A stretch of 64,000 nt of DNA from Sanderia malayensis (Eukaryota > Cnidaria > Scyphozoa > Semaeostomeae > Pelagiidae), in contig RQOL01000660.1 of the NCBI GenBank assembly GCA_013076295.1, positions 1,240,001-1,304,000 on the forward strand. Reading direction: 5' to 3'. The notes under the pieces are model-generated. The model saw nothing but the letters and a program-made list of their open reading frames with translations, was not told the origin of the DNA and ran no database searches. The position numbers were made by a program, and so were the translations under genes. Position 1 is the first letter of the stretch. The number at the start of each line of letters is the position of its first letter. Below are positions 55,701-63,770 of this stretch, in pieces.

Positions 55701-56855
55701 GTTCACTGCAGAACTTCCATATCTAGATACTTGGGCTCAATATCCTTGCAATGATGACCATTATTGGGCTTATCCGCGAGAGGAGGGCTTATTTGGAGGT
55801 ATGGGCTTATTCGAGGATTTGCGGTACATGTCAGCGTATCAAAATGGATCAACTTGCAATTTTGCCAATGGGCCCAAATGATATTGTCAGGAAAAGAGCT
55901 GGCTGTAAATTTATACATTGTTCAAGACACGGGGGTTTCATGGTTCGTTCTACTTTGGTTTCAGAAAATGCTTGAGAAACTTACACGTAAAAAGAAAAAG
56001 AAATCTAGTGATAAAATGCTTGAGAAACTTACTAGTTGTTCTCGCACGTAGACTTCGCATCCATTGAACATCTCCTTGAGAAAATACATGTCCACTTGCA
56101 GTTTTCTCAGGCGAAGTTAACGTGGCTCGTTTCACACGGCCACGTTCCATCTTTCCATCAATTAATCCAACAATGTTGAAGTTCCCACTTCGTGTTCGTG
56201 TCACGATAGGACTGCCAACAATGGGTTCGCAAAATTCCTTATTCGTGTCACGTTGTTCGAGAGACAAACACAGGTGACTTCTCCAGTGTTTTCCATTCTC
56301 TTTCGGGCTACACAGTTCAGCTCTCGAAGCAATAAACGTTGTTGACATTGGAATCAACATTCCCCCTTCACATGCTTGCTTTGGAATTACAGGGATCGTG
56401 AACTGTCTATTCTGGTCAAGTGTTGCTGCAGGATATAACGGGCCAAAACACTCTCCCAACTCTGCCAAGTCAAGCGCTTCTTCCAAGAAAATCAATCCAA
56501 AATTGTCTTTATACGCGATTTCCTTGATTTTTACAGCAATTGATCCTTTTTGCGTTAGATAACGGGCCGAAAGTGAAGAAATCGAGACATTTCTTGTACA
56601 ACTTTGCACAGTGAGAGCCCAACGTGGGTGCAATAAGACTGCCAAACAACCTGACCAAGACAAAACAATGGTACAGCGTTGAAAATCTGTTCCTAACAAA
56701 TCTCTGCTGCTATTCATCTTCTCAATGCCAGAATGGGACTCGAATACGGAGTGTTGTGTTTTTATTTTCGACGGAATAGCAGAAGCTTGCGACAGGATAA
56801 ATGCGAGCATAAACGCACATTGAAGCAATCTTTGTTTTCGTATAACAGAACTCAT
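31502..56855 (-). CDS. VWDE: Giant VWDE-like extracellular protein (VWD, D8C and ~60 EGF domains), 29 exons
   Basis: Exons: 56855-56033, 54724-54482, 54034-53876, 52737-52636, 52338-52079, 51839-51753, 51353-51218, 51068-50836, 50194-50121, 49986-49923, 49380-49174, 48650-48496, 47802-47346, 46679-46481, 45992-45823, 45515-45258, 44669-44561, 43900-43571, 42664-36920, 36543-36292, 35933-35808, seven 96-nt exons ending at 35335, 34643, 34413, 33834, 33603, 33113 and 32431, and 31701-31502. Every junction is in phase, about 3,690 codons. Order: signal peptide (1-26); degenerate trypsin-like region (60-235) with RVKR at 240-243; D8C-type module (CGTREPVWL…[12 protein letters not shown]…CPSAYC); VWD-like region (exons 9-13, CSCGFVV, GLCT); one EGF; the VWDE-type Cys module (CLTCGK…CYDEHARNP…CLSCKPD) and cadherin-like sheet; ~51 EGFs; Thr-rich linker; two more EGF-like and eight short EGFs. 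One array unit contains a stop (see 39618-39722). Confidence 0.85.
31912..31991. mobile_element. 80-bp TIR-to-TIR relic of the 9691-10755 element family
   Basis: Both ends of the 9691-10755 family (tagactcattatatta… and …gcaatgtagtgagtcta) face each other with almost nothing between. It is flanked by gcaattaat and gctattaat (8 of 9 identical, 31903-31911 and 31992-32000). Located in the VWDE-like gene's penultimate intron. Confidence 0.85.
32829..33001. mobile_element. TA-flanked MITE, CAGTCAACTCTG family, VWDE intron
   Basis: Begins tacagtcaactctgtctaat and ends tagacttgactgta. Internal gttcgaattataaaggtttg and ccttgaagggacagagaatt are shared with the 54920-55117 copy in the opposite orientation. 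Its right end lies 17 bp from an EGF exon boundary (33018). Confidence 0.85.
33012..33017 (-). other. GC splice donor in the VWDE-like EGF exon series
   Basis: The EGF exon 33113-33018 ends CAAG and is followed by GCTAGT. Only this donor keeps the 96-nt size and phase 1-1 pattern of all neighbouring EGF exons. The GT two bases further on would put TGA in frame in the next exon. Confidence 0.8.
33306..33479. mobile_element. TA-flanked MITE, CAGTAAAAACCCGCATAT family
   Basis: Begins tacagtaaaaacccgcatat and ends ttctcacatgg…cttttactgta. Internal aacaatag pairs. TA at both ends. Confidence 0.85.
34688..34824. mobile_element. TA-flanked MITE, CAGTAAAAACCCGCATAT family
   Basis: Begins tacagtaaaaacccgcatat; the right end ggttcttaatccattggttttactgt is shortened compared with its relatives. 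Lies between two EGF exons of the VWDE-like gene. Confidence 0.8.
36005..36105. repeat. Polypurine tract (G/A only on the plus strand)
   Basis: About 100 bp almost free of pyrimidines (gaaaggggagggggagcggg…), followed by gatagatagata at about 36141. Such tracts can form triplex DNA. It sits in the intron upstream (on the minus strand) of exon 35808-35933. Confidence 0.75.
36292..36543 (-). CDS. VWDE-like exon 20: Thr-rich linker plus EGF-like module
   Basis: Phase 1 to phase 1. Encodes [13 protein letters not shown] followed by a run of Thr from an ACA/CAA repeat (36470-36510) and [16 protein letters not shown], a mucin-like spacer. Then a six-Cys EGF-like module: [16 protein letters not shown]… [15 protein letters not shown]. 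The run of identical trinucleotides is likely to vary in length between individuals. Confidence 0.85.
36620..36731. mobile_element. TA-flanked MITE, CCGTAAATCCTCGAAT family
   Basis: Begins taccgtaaatcctcgaatta and ends caattcgaggatttacgata. The interior is mostly gggggcttattcgag repeats. Located in the intron just downstream of the giant EGF exon. Confidence 0.85.
36920..42664 (-). CDS. VWDE-like exon 19: single 5,745-bp exon with ~51 EGF repeats
   Basis: Acceptor ttgcatttcag at 42665, donor GTGAGT at 36919; starts and ends in phase 1. The first residues complete an EGF begun in the previous exon. About 51 six-Cys EGF modules follow, mostly 36-38 residues and Notch/Delta-like (D.C...PC..G.C......F.C.C..GY.G..C). 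The last one ([25 protein letters not shown]) has the calcium-binding-EGF signature. The 3' and 5' thirds are divergent, the middle (38508-40166) is a near-identical array. The open frame holds throughout except in one unit. Confidence 0.9.
38508..40166 (-). repeat. Coding tandem array: 15 near-identical 111-bp EGF units
   Basis: Each unit encodes 37 residues of the form [18 protein letters not shown] then SFKC.C.KGYEG..CE.QT. Units differ mainly at His/Tyr/Asn after CV, at the residue before KGYEG (D/N/H/Y) and at QR/EK before the sixth Cys. One unit is 105 bp (39618-39722), which explains the total of 1,659 bp. Variant types alternate in runs, as expected from unequal crossing-over or gene conversion. 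Confidence 0.92.
39618..39722 (-). other. Damaged EGF unit with four 1-2 bp deletions and an in-frame TGA
   Basis: Against neighbouring 111-bp units this one lacks 1, 2, 2 and 1 bases within about 65 bp: near tcaaactgg, gttgtaaaagg, ggcaaagtg and gaattcaa. The total of minus 6 keeps the outer frame, but the local frame is wrong and TGA appears at 39627-39629. The flanking units are intact and in the same frame. Confidence 0.85.
42693..42741. repeat. CATCATGAAT short tandem repeat next to the giant exon acceptor
   Basis: Four to five copies of a 10-bp unit, about 30 bp from the 3' splice site at 42665, just upstream of it on the minus strand. Confidence 0.8.
43060..43566. repeat. 23-bp minisatellite (tgtatcactgtatttgtattgac), about 22 units
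   Basis: Head-to-tail 23-bp units with variant bases (ctgtattg, cttgtattg, attaacag). The attaacag variant recurs after 184 bp, i.e. 8 units, suggesting block duplication. The array runs right up to the donor of VWDE exon 18 at 43571. Looser copies extend left to about 42960. Confidence 0.92.
44195..44342. mobile_element. TA-flanked MITE, CAGTAAAAACCCGCATAT family
   Basis: Begins tacagtaaacacccgcatat and ends ttcttatatgcaggtgcttactgta; internal caatagaacag / gaacaataggctgg. In a VWDE intron. Confidence 0.85.
45551..45730. mobile_element. TA-flanked MITE, CAGTMGAATC..TCGAAC family
   Basis: Begins tacagtagaatcacgataac and ends cgagttattgggatttcactgta. The interior repeats aactcgaac several times. 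A fragment of the CAGTAAAAACC family is joined directly to its right end (45731 on), suggesting one inserted at the edge of the other. Confidence 0.82.
46037..46311. mobile_element. TA-flanked MITE, CCGTAAATCCTCGAAT family
   Basis: Begins taccgtaaatcctcgaataa and ends cttattcgaggattgacggta. The middle (ttggaaggatattgagccca…gctttattttgc) is shared with the 14602-14813 and 63521 copies. Confidence 0.88.
46741..46924. mobile_element. MITE of the CAGTGGAACCTCCATTAACGGA family
   Basis: Begins cagtggaacctccattaacg and ends gttatatggaggttccactg; ggacacctctgaacaacggac and its inverse pair inside. A relative is at 52825-52971, and a short fragment near 32548-32610. Confidence 0.85.
47155..47307. mobile_element. 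TA-flanked MITE, CAGTAAAAACCCGCATAT family
   Basis: Begins tacagtaaaagcccccgcac and ends ttcttatatgcgggtttttactgta. It ends 39 bp from the donor of VWDE exon 13 (47346). Confidence 0.85.
48884..49100. repeat. Degenerate MITE fragment (TACCGTAAAAGTTCTATTAAGCCC type)
   Basis: A left end like the copy near 55194 (taccgtaagagctctattta) with gggggctta / gaggcttcatag motifs. The right end is not clearly definable. Confidence 0.45.
49387..49922 (-). other. GC-AG intron (VWDE intron 10)
   Basis: Exon 10 ends …GAG and the intron starts GCAAGT, the textbook consensus of GC donors. Joining at GAG|GTT gives [14 protein letters not shown], matching the FEVH…C pattern of VWD domains. There is no GT alternative in phase. 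The acceptor is attataag at 49381. Confidence 0.85.
50639..50818. mobile_element. TA-flanked MITE, CAGTAAAAACCCGCATAT family
   Basis: Begins tacagtaaaaattcgcatgt and ends cttgcgggattttactgta. The right half carries a short internal duplication (acttgcgggtttttacttgc). It ends 18 bp from a VWDE exon (50836). Confidence 0.85.
52825..52971. mobile_element. MITE of the CAGTGGAACCYCCAT family
   Basis: Begins tacagtggaacccccataaa and ends ggtataaaggttccactgta, relative of 46741-46924. Confidence 0.8.
54183..54456. mobile_element. Old copy of the CCGTAAATCCTCGAAT MITE family
   Basis: Begins taccgttaattataacataa and ends ttattcgaagattaactgt; it carries the family interior (gcaaatgattatcaggatgg). More diverged than the other copies. 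Confidence 0.65.
54920..55117. mobile_element. TA-flanked MITE, CAGTCAAMTCTG family
   Basis: Begins tacagtcaaatctgcatagt and ends gaattagaca…gttgactgta, with TA at both ends. Interior as in 32829-33001 but inverted. Confidence 0.85.
55638..55826. mobile_element. TA-flanked MITE, CCGTAAATCCTCGAAT family
   Basis: Begins tatcgtaaatcctcgcatac and ends cttattcgaggatttgcggta; in VWDE intron 1. Confidence 0.8.
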
Positions 56856-58148
56856 GTCTTCAATTGACGTTATTATTTATAAATTTCATTCAACGTGATC
56901 GACTTACAATATCATCAAAACGATATTTCTTGGAATGAAAAACGATACGAATCACTGCTTTATGCCAACAAAAATTCAGGCAATAATTAACAATCGCTTG
57001 ATAATAATTTCCTCGAAACTTTCATTGCAGCAGAAATCACGATAATGCCAGTGAGTAAATCCTGTGGCTGGTCCTCCATCTCGCAAGGACAGAATCTCCA
57101 CAATCTGTGGTTTCAAACTGGCGGGAAGGCTTCCTCCAATTAGACGTTGACAAGATAAAAGCCCGGAAGTCACGCGGTGCCTAAATATTGCTCTTTAAAA
57201 TAGAAAGTGTCAAGTGTTAAGCAATTAAACATTATTCAAAACAATACACATCACAGCAGGATAGATACCCGAATTTTCCTTCCAACGGGGTGGACGAACT
57301 GATGAATGAAGAGATGGCGAACTAATTCGCTGCAACTGTACACACCATCACCAATGAAGCAACAAATTTATGCTTATTATATTGTTATTTATCATTATCC
57401 TAGCTCGATAATAAACTGTAAAAGATAGAAAAGATGGTACAGGTCGTTCGTTGGATGAGAAATAAACCCACTATATCGTCGGTGAAGTGGACTGAATTTC
57501 ACTGCACACACACAGAAAAAAGTTTCCATAACTCAAACGTCTGTAGCATCTTTCACTCGTCATAAAAATCTTGCTTTTGTTATCAAACAATGCTGTTTGT
57601 TTGAGAAGACAGTTTGAAGGGAAAATAAACAAACGGGTATTAATTTAAACCTTCCTTATTGATTTGGAGTTGTGGTGAGATTTTGTGACGGCAAGGAAGT
57701 TCATTGTTTTGACATTATATTCAGGGAGAGCCTATACATTCATTGGGCATTCACTCGAGACTTGACAAAATAAAAAATACACGAATTATATAAGATGAAA
57801 GAATAATTATAATCACAGGAGAAAAAAGATTAAAGGTAGGATTAAACTTTCAAGAGTGGGAATTGCAATTCCGTTTTCAATCATGCAGCTTAATAGGGGT
57901 TTGAATTTTTACATGATGTGGGCCTCTTTTTAGGTAGAGAGCTTTGGGACCGAAGTTAGGTGCTCACCTTTATAAAGGTGTCCACTAAGGGAAGCTTTAC
58001 TGTATAAAAGTGTGTTCACAAGATGTCATTGCAAATAGAGGGAAACCGATAACAAGCAAATAACAAATTGATACAAACAATGTCACCTGCTTACATTTCT
58101 GTACCATGAGACAAAAGTTAGGATAAGGTTAAATAAACGAAGAAAATA
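56856..58148. other. Intergenic: VWDE-like 5' flank and mL37 3' flank
   Basis: 1.29 kb without a recognised gene. The promoter of the VWDE-like gene and the 3' end of mL37 should lie here. Short open frames (for example minus strand 56976-57173) show no family resemblance. Confidence 0.5.
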
Positions 58149-59632
58149 TTACCGAGATACCAACTTGTGAAACAACCTAAATGCATCTGAATTGAAGTTT
58201 GGCAAACAGTCAGTATTCACTATTTCATGGAACTGTCTTTTCGTAGGGTACCCCTCATTCGGGGTGTATAGGGGCAGCAACGGGGTGGACCAAGCCCTGT
58301 TCCACATACCTCTATCATCCTGTAACATTGTTGTGTTGAGTTGATAGACCATCAACATCATTGATGTGCCATTTGTCACGATGCAATTACAATTGATGGG
58401 GTCTTGGAGTGATAGGCCGGAAAGGTGACCTTGATTAACAGATGATGCAAGCAGTTGGGTGAACGAGGTCATAAGTGCACACGATTCAAAGGCCTGCTGA
58501 CCTTTTAACCTCGTGTTTACTTGAACGATGGTATGGACATGCGGTTTGGTGAATAATTTGCTCTCCTTCACTCCAATGTTATTTTTTAAGTTGACGATGC
58601 TTGCCTCGTAAGCACCGAGAGAATACGTATCAAATGGACCAGGCATAGATGCTGGGAATTCATCTAAAAAGACAAAATGATTATTAGAGTCTTTCCGTGC
58701 ATACGACTACAAAAGCAGTGAAAAATCAATCAAAACACAATTTTTGTTACTACAGTCGAATCTCGCTATCTCGAACCAATTATCTCGAACAACTTGCTAT
58801 CTCTATTTAGGTGAATTTAGTTTCGAATCTCAAACTCCCACTTTTCGAACAAATTTTCACTTCCCCTGCAAGTTCGAGATAGCGCGAGTCAACTATATGT
58901 TAAGTTACCTAAAGGCAGTGGAAAATCAACTTCCAGTTTTGCAAATGGCTTATCTGTCCTCAAGATTATTGATGGCTTATATTTGGCATGATAAAAATTG
59001 AAATTTCTGAACCAGTTCATTTCTGTTTCTGGCTTGGTTTGAATAAACAACTCTCGAGAGCTCTGGTTTGCTGATTTCAAATTTCTGCTGCAAGCAAACA
59101 CTCGAAGGACATCCTGTATGAGACCGAAAGAAAATTCTTCTTCGTGAAAAGTTGTGCTCGGTTTCTTTGGGTTCCTCTGAAATGCGGCTATTTGATGAAG
59201 AATGCTTTTGCATGCTTCCAGGTCATCTTCACTGCAATCTGGCACGCTTTCTTCGATTTCCGAAGGTATCCCTTCAGTGGTAAGATACGTCTTAGTAAGC
59301 CAGATCATTTTCTCATTGGGCTTGAAAGCGTAAAAACTGGGACTTTGGTTCACCTTGTATGCCTTGTTGACAGCTTGTCTCGGCACCATAACTGGCATTT
59401 CTGATGTTCCTCCTCCACGTGTTCTCACGTGGGAGGTTAGGCCCACGTCTCTCTCGCTTTCTAGAGCGTCATTTTCTTTCAATTCAGCCTGTGTGAGGCT
59501 TCGAGATATCATTCTTAATCTGAACAATGGATTTGAGATTCTATAATTTATTGCATTGGGACTATTAAATGAGAAATACCTGATTTTACTTGCAAATCCA
59601 GAGGCAAGCCTAGTTTCTACAACCAACGCCAT
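58149..59632 (-). CDS. MRPL37: Mitochondrial large ribosomal subunit protein mL37, 2 exons
   Basis: Exons 59632-58909 (241 codons plus 1 nt) and 58663-58149 join in phase 1; 412 residues against 423 in human. The N-terminus (MALVVETRLASGFASKIRYFS) is acid-poor downstream and can act as a mitochondrial presequence. The strongest family match is near the C-terminus: MMLMVYQLNTTMLQDD then GMWNRAW, corresponding to the F.VFQLNTTDL.S..G..N.AW block of mL37, followed by LPLY. The 245-bp intron is largely filled by the MITE at 58751-58895. The start is the first ATG in an open frame preceded by stops. Confidence 0.88.
58751..58895. mobile_element. TA-flanked MITE filling most of the mL37 intron
   Basis: Begins tacagtcgaatctcgctatc; the right end cgagatagcgcgagtcaacta is its inverse with a few changes. 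Same family as 45551-45730. It ends 14 bp from the donor of mL37 exon 1. Confidence 0.78.
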
Positions 59633-60452
59633 GTTTCCAATTGCTCGTAATGCGCACGCGCAGATGCAGCAAACAGACCAGAAATAAGTTAAAACATGAA
59701 TACAATTGGCACTTGTGCAAGTTCGAGCTAGGTACTTTTAAAGTTAACTTATTAACAGACAATGACAGAAATAGTAACATAGAAATCAACACGACGTTCA
59801 GCGTAATCAATTATTTACAATCAAAATACAAATTTGTTACAACTTTGTAAAAATCAGAAAACAGATAAGCAATAAATTTCTAAAATACAATTTTGATAAG
59901 TTGTAAAGTGCAAAGCAAATAAGAAATTTACTTTTGTACTAGCCCCTGTAAATATAAATGAGGATGTAATTATTAATGCTTGATAAATTCAACTGAAATA
60001 TAAAATTAGATAATATACTAAAATGAAAGATATTTGCAAGTCAGGAATGAAAAATGTTGCATACTAATTCTCTTGGCTATAATATTTCTAAAAATGTTAA
60101 CTGTGCTTTTTGCTTAAGAGAATATTGCTACATTAAACTGAACCTATCTTGAATTGCGGTCAAATAATTAAAAATCATTGCTTCCCGTAAAGATTAAGAC
60201 TACACTAGTCATTAAGATATCACAAACTGAAGATATGTTGACTAAAATTTCTTTTCCTTTTGGAGTTTGAAGATTCAACTGTATTCGTGTGATATCATAA
60301 TTTGTTAACTATACAAAGCATCCTTGTAAAGGAACGCTAAAATAATAAAGTACATAATACATACCAACGTACATAATGAAGTACATAATACATACCAACG
60401 TACATAATAAAGTACATAATACATACCAAATACATAATAACGTTCATATACA
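59633..60452. other. Intergenic: mL37 promoter side and SHC 3' UTR
   Basis: AT-rich. The part nearest SHC is probably its 3' UTR and includes the tandem repeat at 60343-60441. No other gene seen. Confidence 0.5.
60343..60441. repeat. ~34-bp tandem repeat (aaagtacataatacatacc) in the SHC 3' UTR
   Basis: About three copies of agtacataatacataccaac plus gtacataat. On the transcribed (minus) strand it reads GTATGTATTATGTAC-like, rich in UGUA, the core of Pumilio-type sites. Starts 12 bp after the SHC stop codon. Confidence 0.8.
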
Positions 60453-63436
60453 TTATAGCTCAACTGAATCTCCACGACTTTTCCTCTGGTCACAGCTGAC
60501 CTCAATTGAAATGTGGACATCACTTCCTCCAGATATTATTGGAATATTGTGACCTTTGTGATAAAGAATCAGTTCCTCGACAGAAGAAAATGTTCTGTCT
60601 TTAGTTCGCACCTGAAAAAGATCACATGATCCATTTAAACATGCCCAGCTCAAGAACCTGTGGTGAATATGAGTCTGAGTGAATCTGAGACTAGCCTGAA
60701 CTTTGTAAACCCCTCATCTGTTGAAATATACCATAAAACATATGGCACAAATTTCTATTCGGTGCAAAGGAGGATGCATAATTAATTTTCCATTTTTGCA
60801 GAGAGGGAGTTTATTGGAGACAGGGACTTTACAAAATTCTTAAATAACTTTTAGAAAAATGTTTGTGTAAAATATTTCCAAAACAATTTTCAAAATTTTT
60901 TTATGGTGTAATCAATCAAAACTTCAAAAAGTGGGGCTTAATGAAGATGAGGGCCTTTAGCTTTTATGGTATGGACTTCATAAAACAATCTTTGATTGGT
61001 ACAGAACTCTTCTGGGTATATAATTTGTTAGGTTTTCATTTTCGTTCTCTTTCTGACGTACTACTCCGATGAGTGTCAGACGAAAAGCTTTAATAATTAT
61101 TATGTTTTGCCATGTTTCCGATTTTCAAAGCTATTTTGGACTTCATAAAACATATAATCTTGATTTAGATTTAACAAGCTCTCTCATTTTCTTTCAGTTT
61201 CAACTCATTACATTAAAACTCCACTGTATTGTTTAGCATCAGACATACCTGTCCTTGTGGATCGACAAGCAAAAGATGTCTATGCTGACCGTCTTTCATT
61301 CCACATAATACGTACTGCCCCTTTGTACTTGAGCTTTCTCGTACAAGAAACTGTCCATCTTTATTAATGAGTTTTTCAGCCTCCACCCTGGATATGTGAC
61401 CGTGGAACCAAGTTTTATCATCCAAACTTCCTACTTCAGACCCTATCCGCTTTTTAACTGGTGGTGGGGCTTGGTAATGGGTTTCTGGGGGCTTGTAATC
61501 TCTCGAAGTTGGATGTTGGTAGTCGGTGATGTCTTGGGGTGATTGGTATTCGCCATCACTTTCGTCTGCTGCACCCTCTGGCCGATGCAAGGAAGCTGAA
61601 AATAAGCAGGAGTAAAATCCACATCAGCATTGCTTGTAATATAATCTTTCAGGTATAAAGTTCACTTTTAGGTTTGATTTGATCAGTACATGAAAAACTC
61701 CAATATCTCGAGCCTTGAGCATAGAGGTTTATATTACACGAACAATAATATTTAAAATAATGATATTTGTTTCAGATTCACATCTCGAAATTGCGGCCTA
61801 ATTTACTTTCCTCTTTAACTGCAGCATTTAGGCCACTTAGCACAACGTTGTAATCCTTAATTAAAAAGCACAAAAATAAGCATACAGAAAAAATTGAAGT
61901 TAACCTTTTTTTGAGAACAAGCTACCCATGATGAATTATATGAAAGCAACCATTTCAGGTAAATATTCTCGAGTTTTAGAGAGATTTCCTTCAAATAAAA
62001 TTTCGATTTCCTTATCACACTCAGAGACCCAGCCTCAACAACCAAACAACAACATACATGTTTCATGATTTATGAGAAATCTCACGCAGCTCAGTTTGCT
62101 GTTGTTACAAAACAATAAACAGAACAATAGACTTTGTATCAAAAAATTTTAATTGGGCAATTTAAGAACAAAGCATTCGAAAAACAATGGATCTTATTGT
62201 GTTTGTTGATAAAGAAAATAAATGGGTCACAAAAAGACAATTTGAATCTATTTGATATGATTTAGTTGTTCTAAAACTCACGAAAGACAATAGTGAGAGA
62301 AAACCGAAAATGAAGATTAAGAACAGGTACAGGCAAGAGAAAACCTTTTGACCATAACATGAATTTGTTTCAGGCAGATAAATCTCAATTTACCATATTA
62401 TGAGTCAAGCATAATTTTAATTTAGAGCTAATTGCATTGTTCTGCTCATCCAGTACACTATGCAACTTGCAAAACCTTGTCATATCTTGAAGCGTAAAGA
62501 ATAAATCATATTCTTACCGTATGGATTAAAGGGGGGAGGAACTGGAGGAGGCTGGAGCTTCGGAATCAAGTATCCTTGTGGATCTGAGATCAACTGCGCA
62601 GATGCAGATGCCGCTTGCGATGACGTCAAATTGTCGTCAAATGTTTCCCATTTCATACTGCCTGCAAAGTAAAACACCGATTGCTACAGTAGTAAAACAC
62701 GGACCATAAAGGGAAAGAATGGTTCGAGTTGGCGAATTTTCAGGTGATCAGAGGTTCGAGCTAAGGAGCTAGTAAGTTAGGCATTTCTTAGAAGTGGCGA
62801 TGTTTCAATCCCAGACGATTCTTAGCAGTTCTTGAAAGTATCGGGCAAAAGATGCAGAAATCAAGGTAAAGTTAATGGTCAAGCAATGTAGTCAATGATG
62901 TAAAGTTATAATGGCATTCAAAAGTAGCTATTAGCCTGCGGTACTATGACGTCATTGAGCAATCAAGGAGATGAACTAAGCACTTGCAAATCAAGAATCA
63001 AACTGTCAATATACCGAAGCTCCATACCTTGTACGGCTGGTTTATCTGAAGTCTTTCTTTGCATTAAACTCTTCGGATTGTCATACATTGGTTCGGGCTT
63101 TGGGCTGGCGGAAACATTGTCCAGCGCTTGATATTGAGCTGAATTGTCAGTACCGCGTGGAAACTCGTACTGGGCAAAATCAGTTGAATTGATATCAGCT
63201 GGCAACTGATATTGAGGTGAATTGTCCTCCTTCCGAGCGCCGCTATTGGCTGATGGGTTGTCGTTGATGTCGGTCAAAAAGCTGAGTGATGTTGGGGAAG
63301 CCATGGGGTTATCGTAGATTGCCATGAAGTCATCCTGCTTGGTGATTTCACTGTAATCTGTGCCCAAAGCCAATGGAAGGACATCGGGCCTAGGGGTCGA
63401 ATATTCATGGCCTTTTGCTAGCTTGTCATAATTGCC
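60453..63436 (-). CDS. SHC: SHC-family adaptor protein, C-terminal part (CH1 region and SH2 domain), partial
   Basis: A phosphotyrosine adaptor linking receptors to Grb2/Ras. Visible exons: 63436-63028, 62661-62518, 61595-61249, 60611-60453; phases agree, 352 residues. The PTB domain must lie to the right, beyond the window. The CH1-like region is rich in Tyr motifs: IYDNP and MYDNP fit the Grb2 SH2 consensus pY-x-N, and YQLP, YEFP, YQSP, YQHP also occur, plus a PPPVPPPF proline stretch. The SH2 domain begins TWFHGHISRVEAEKLI, has the phosphate-binding FLVRESSSTKGQYVLCG, then HLLLVDPQGQVRTKD and IPIISGGSDV. This is the family's C-terminal layout (SH2 near the end). Paralogue SHC1-4 cannot be decided. 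Confidence 0.93.
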
Positions 63437-63520
63437 CTAAATAAAAACAAAATAACATAATCATAACAATAACTGATACTTTGATAGGCTGAATTGTTCA
63501 GATGCAAAGCTATCTGTTAT

Positions 63521-63770
63521 TACCGTAAAACCTCGAATAGGCCCCTGGGGGCTTATTTGCAAAAACGAAACTTTAGTCTAATTATTGTTCAATATTAAGC
63601 AAAATAAAAGCTATACGATGCAGCCAATCAATAAAGTTACGGGTTTAAACTTGCTATATTTGCATTCACTAAACAACTTCAAAGTCTGAAAACTTGGGCT
63701 CAATATCCTTGCAACTGATTATCAGGATGGAGGCTTATTCGGAGGTGGGGGCTTATTCGAGTCAAAAACG
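63521..63770. mobile_element. CCGTAAATCCTCGAAT-family MITE in SHC intron
   Basis: Begins taccgtaaaacctcgaatag; the interior (gcaaaaacgaaactttagtc…caactgattatcaggatgga) matches other full copies. The right end breaks off at ggggcttattcgagtcaaaa, so it is truncated or rearranged there. Confidence 0.75.

Noticed and set aside
56976..57173. A 65-residue minus-strand ORF upstream of the VWDE-like gene.
   Set aside because: No domain and no join to exon 1 in phase. Treated as flank.
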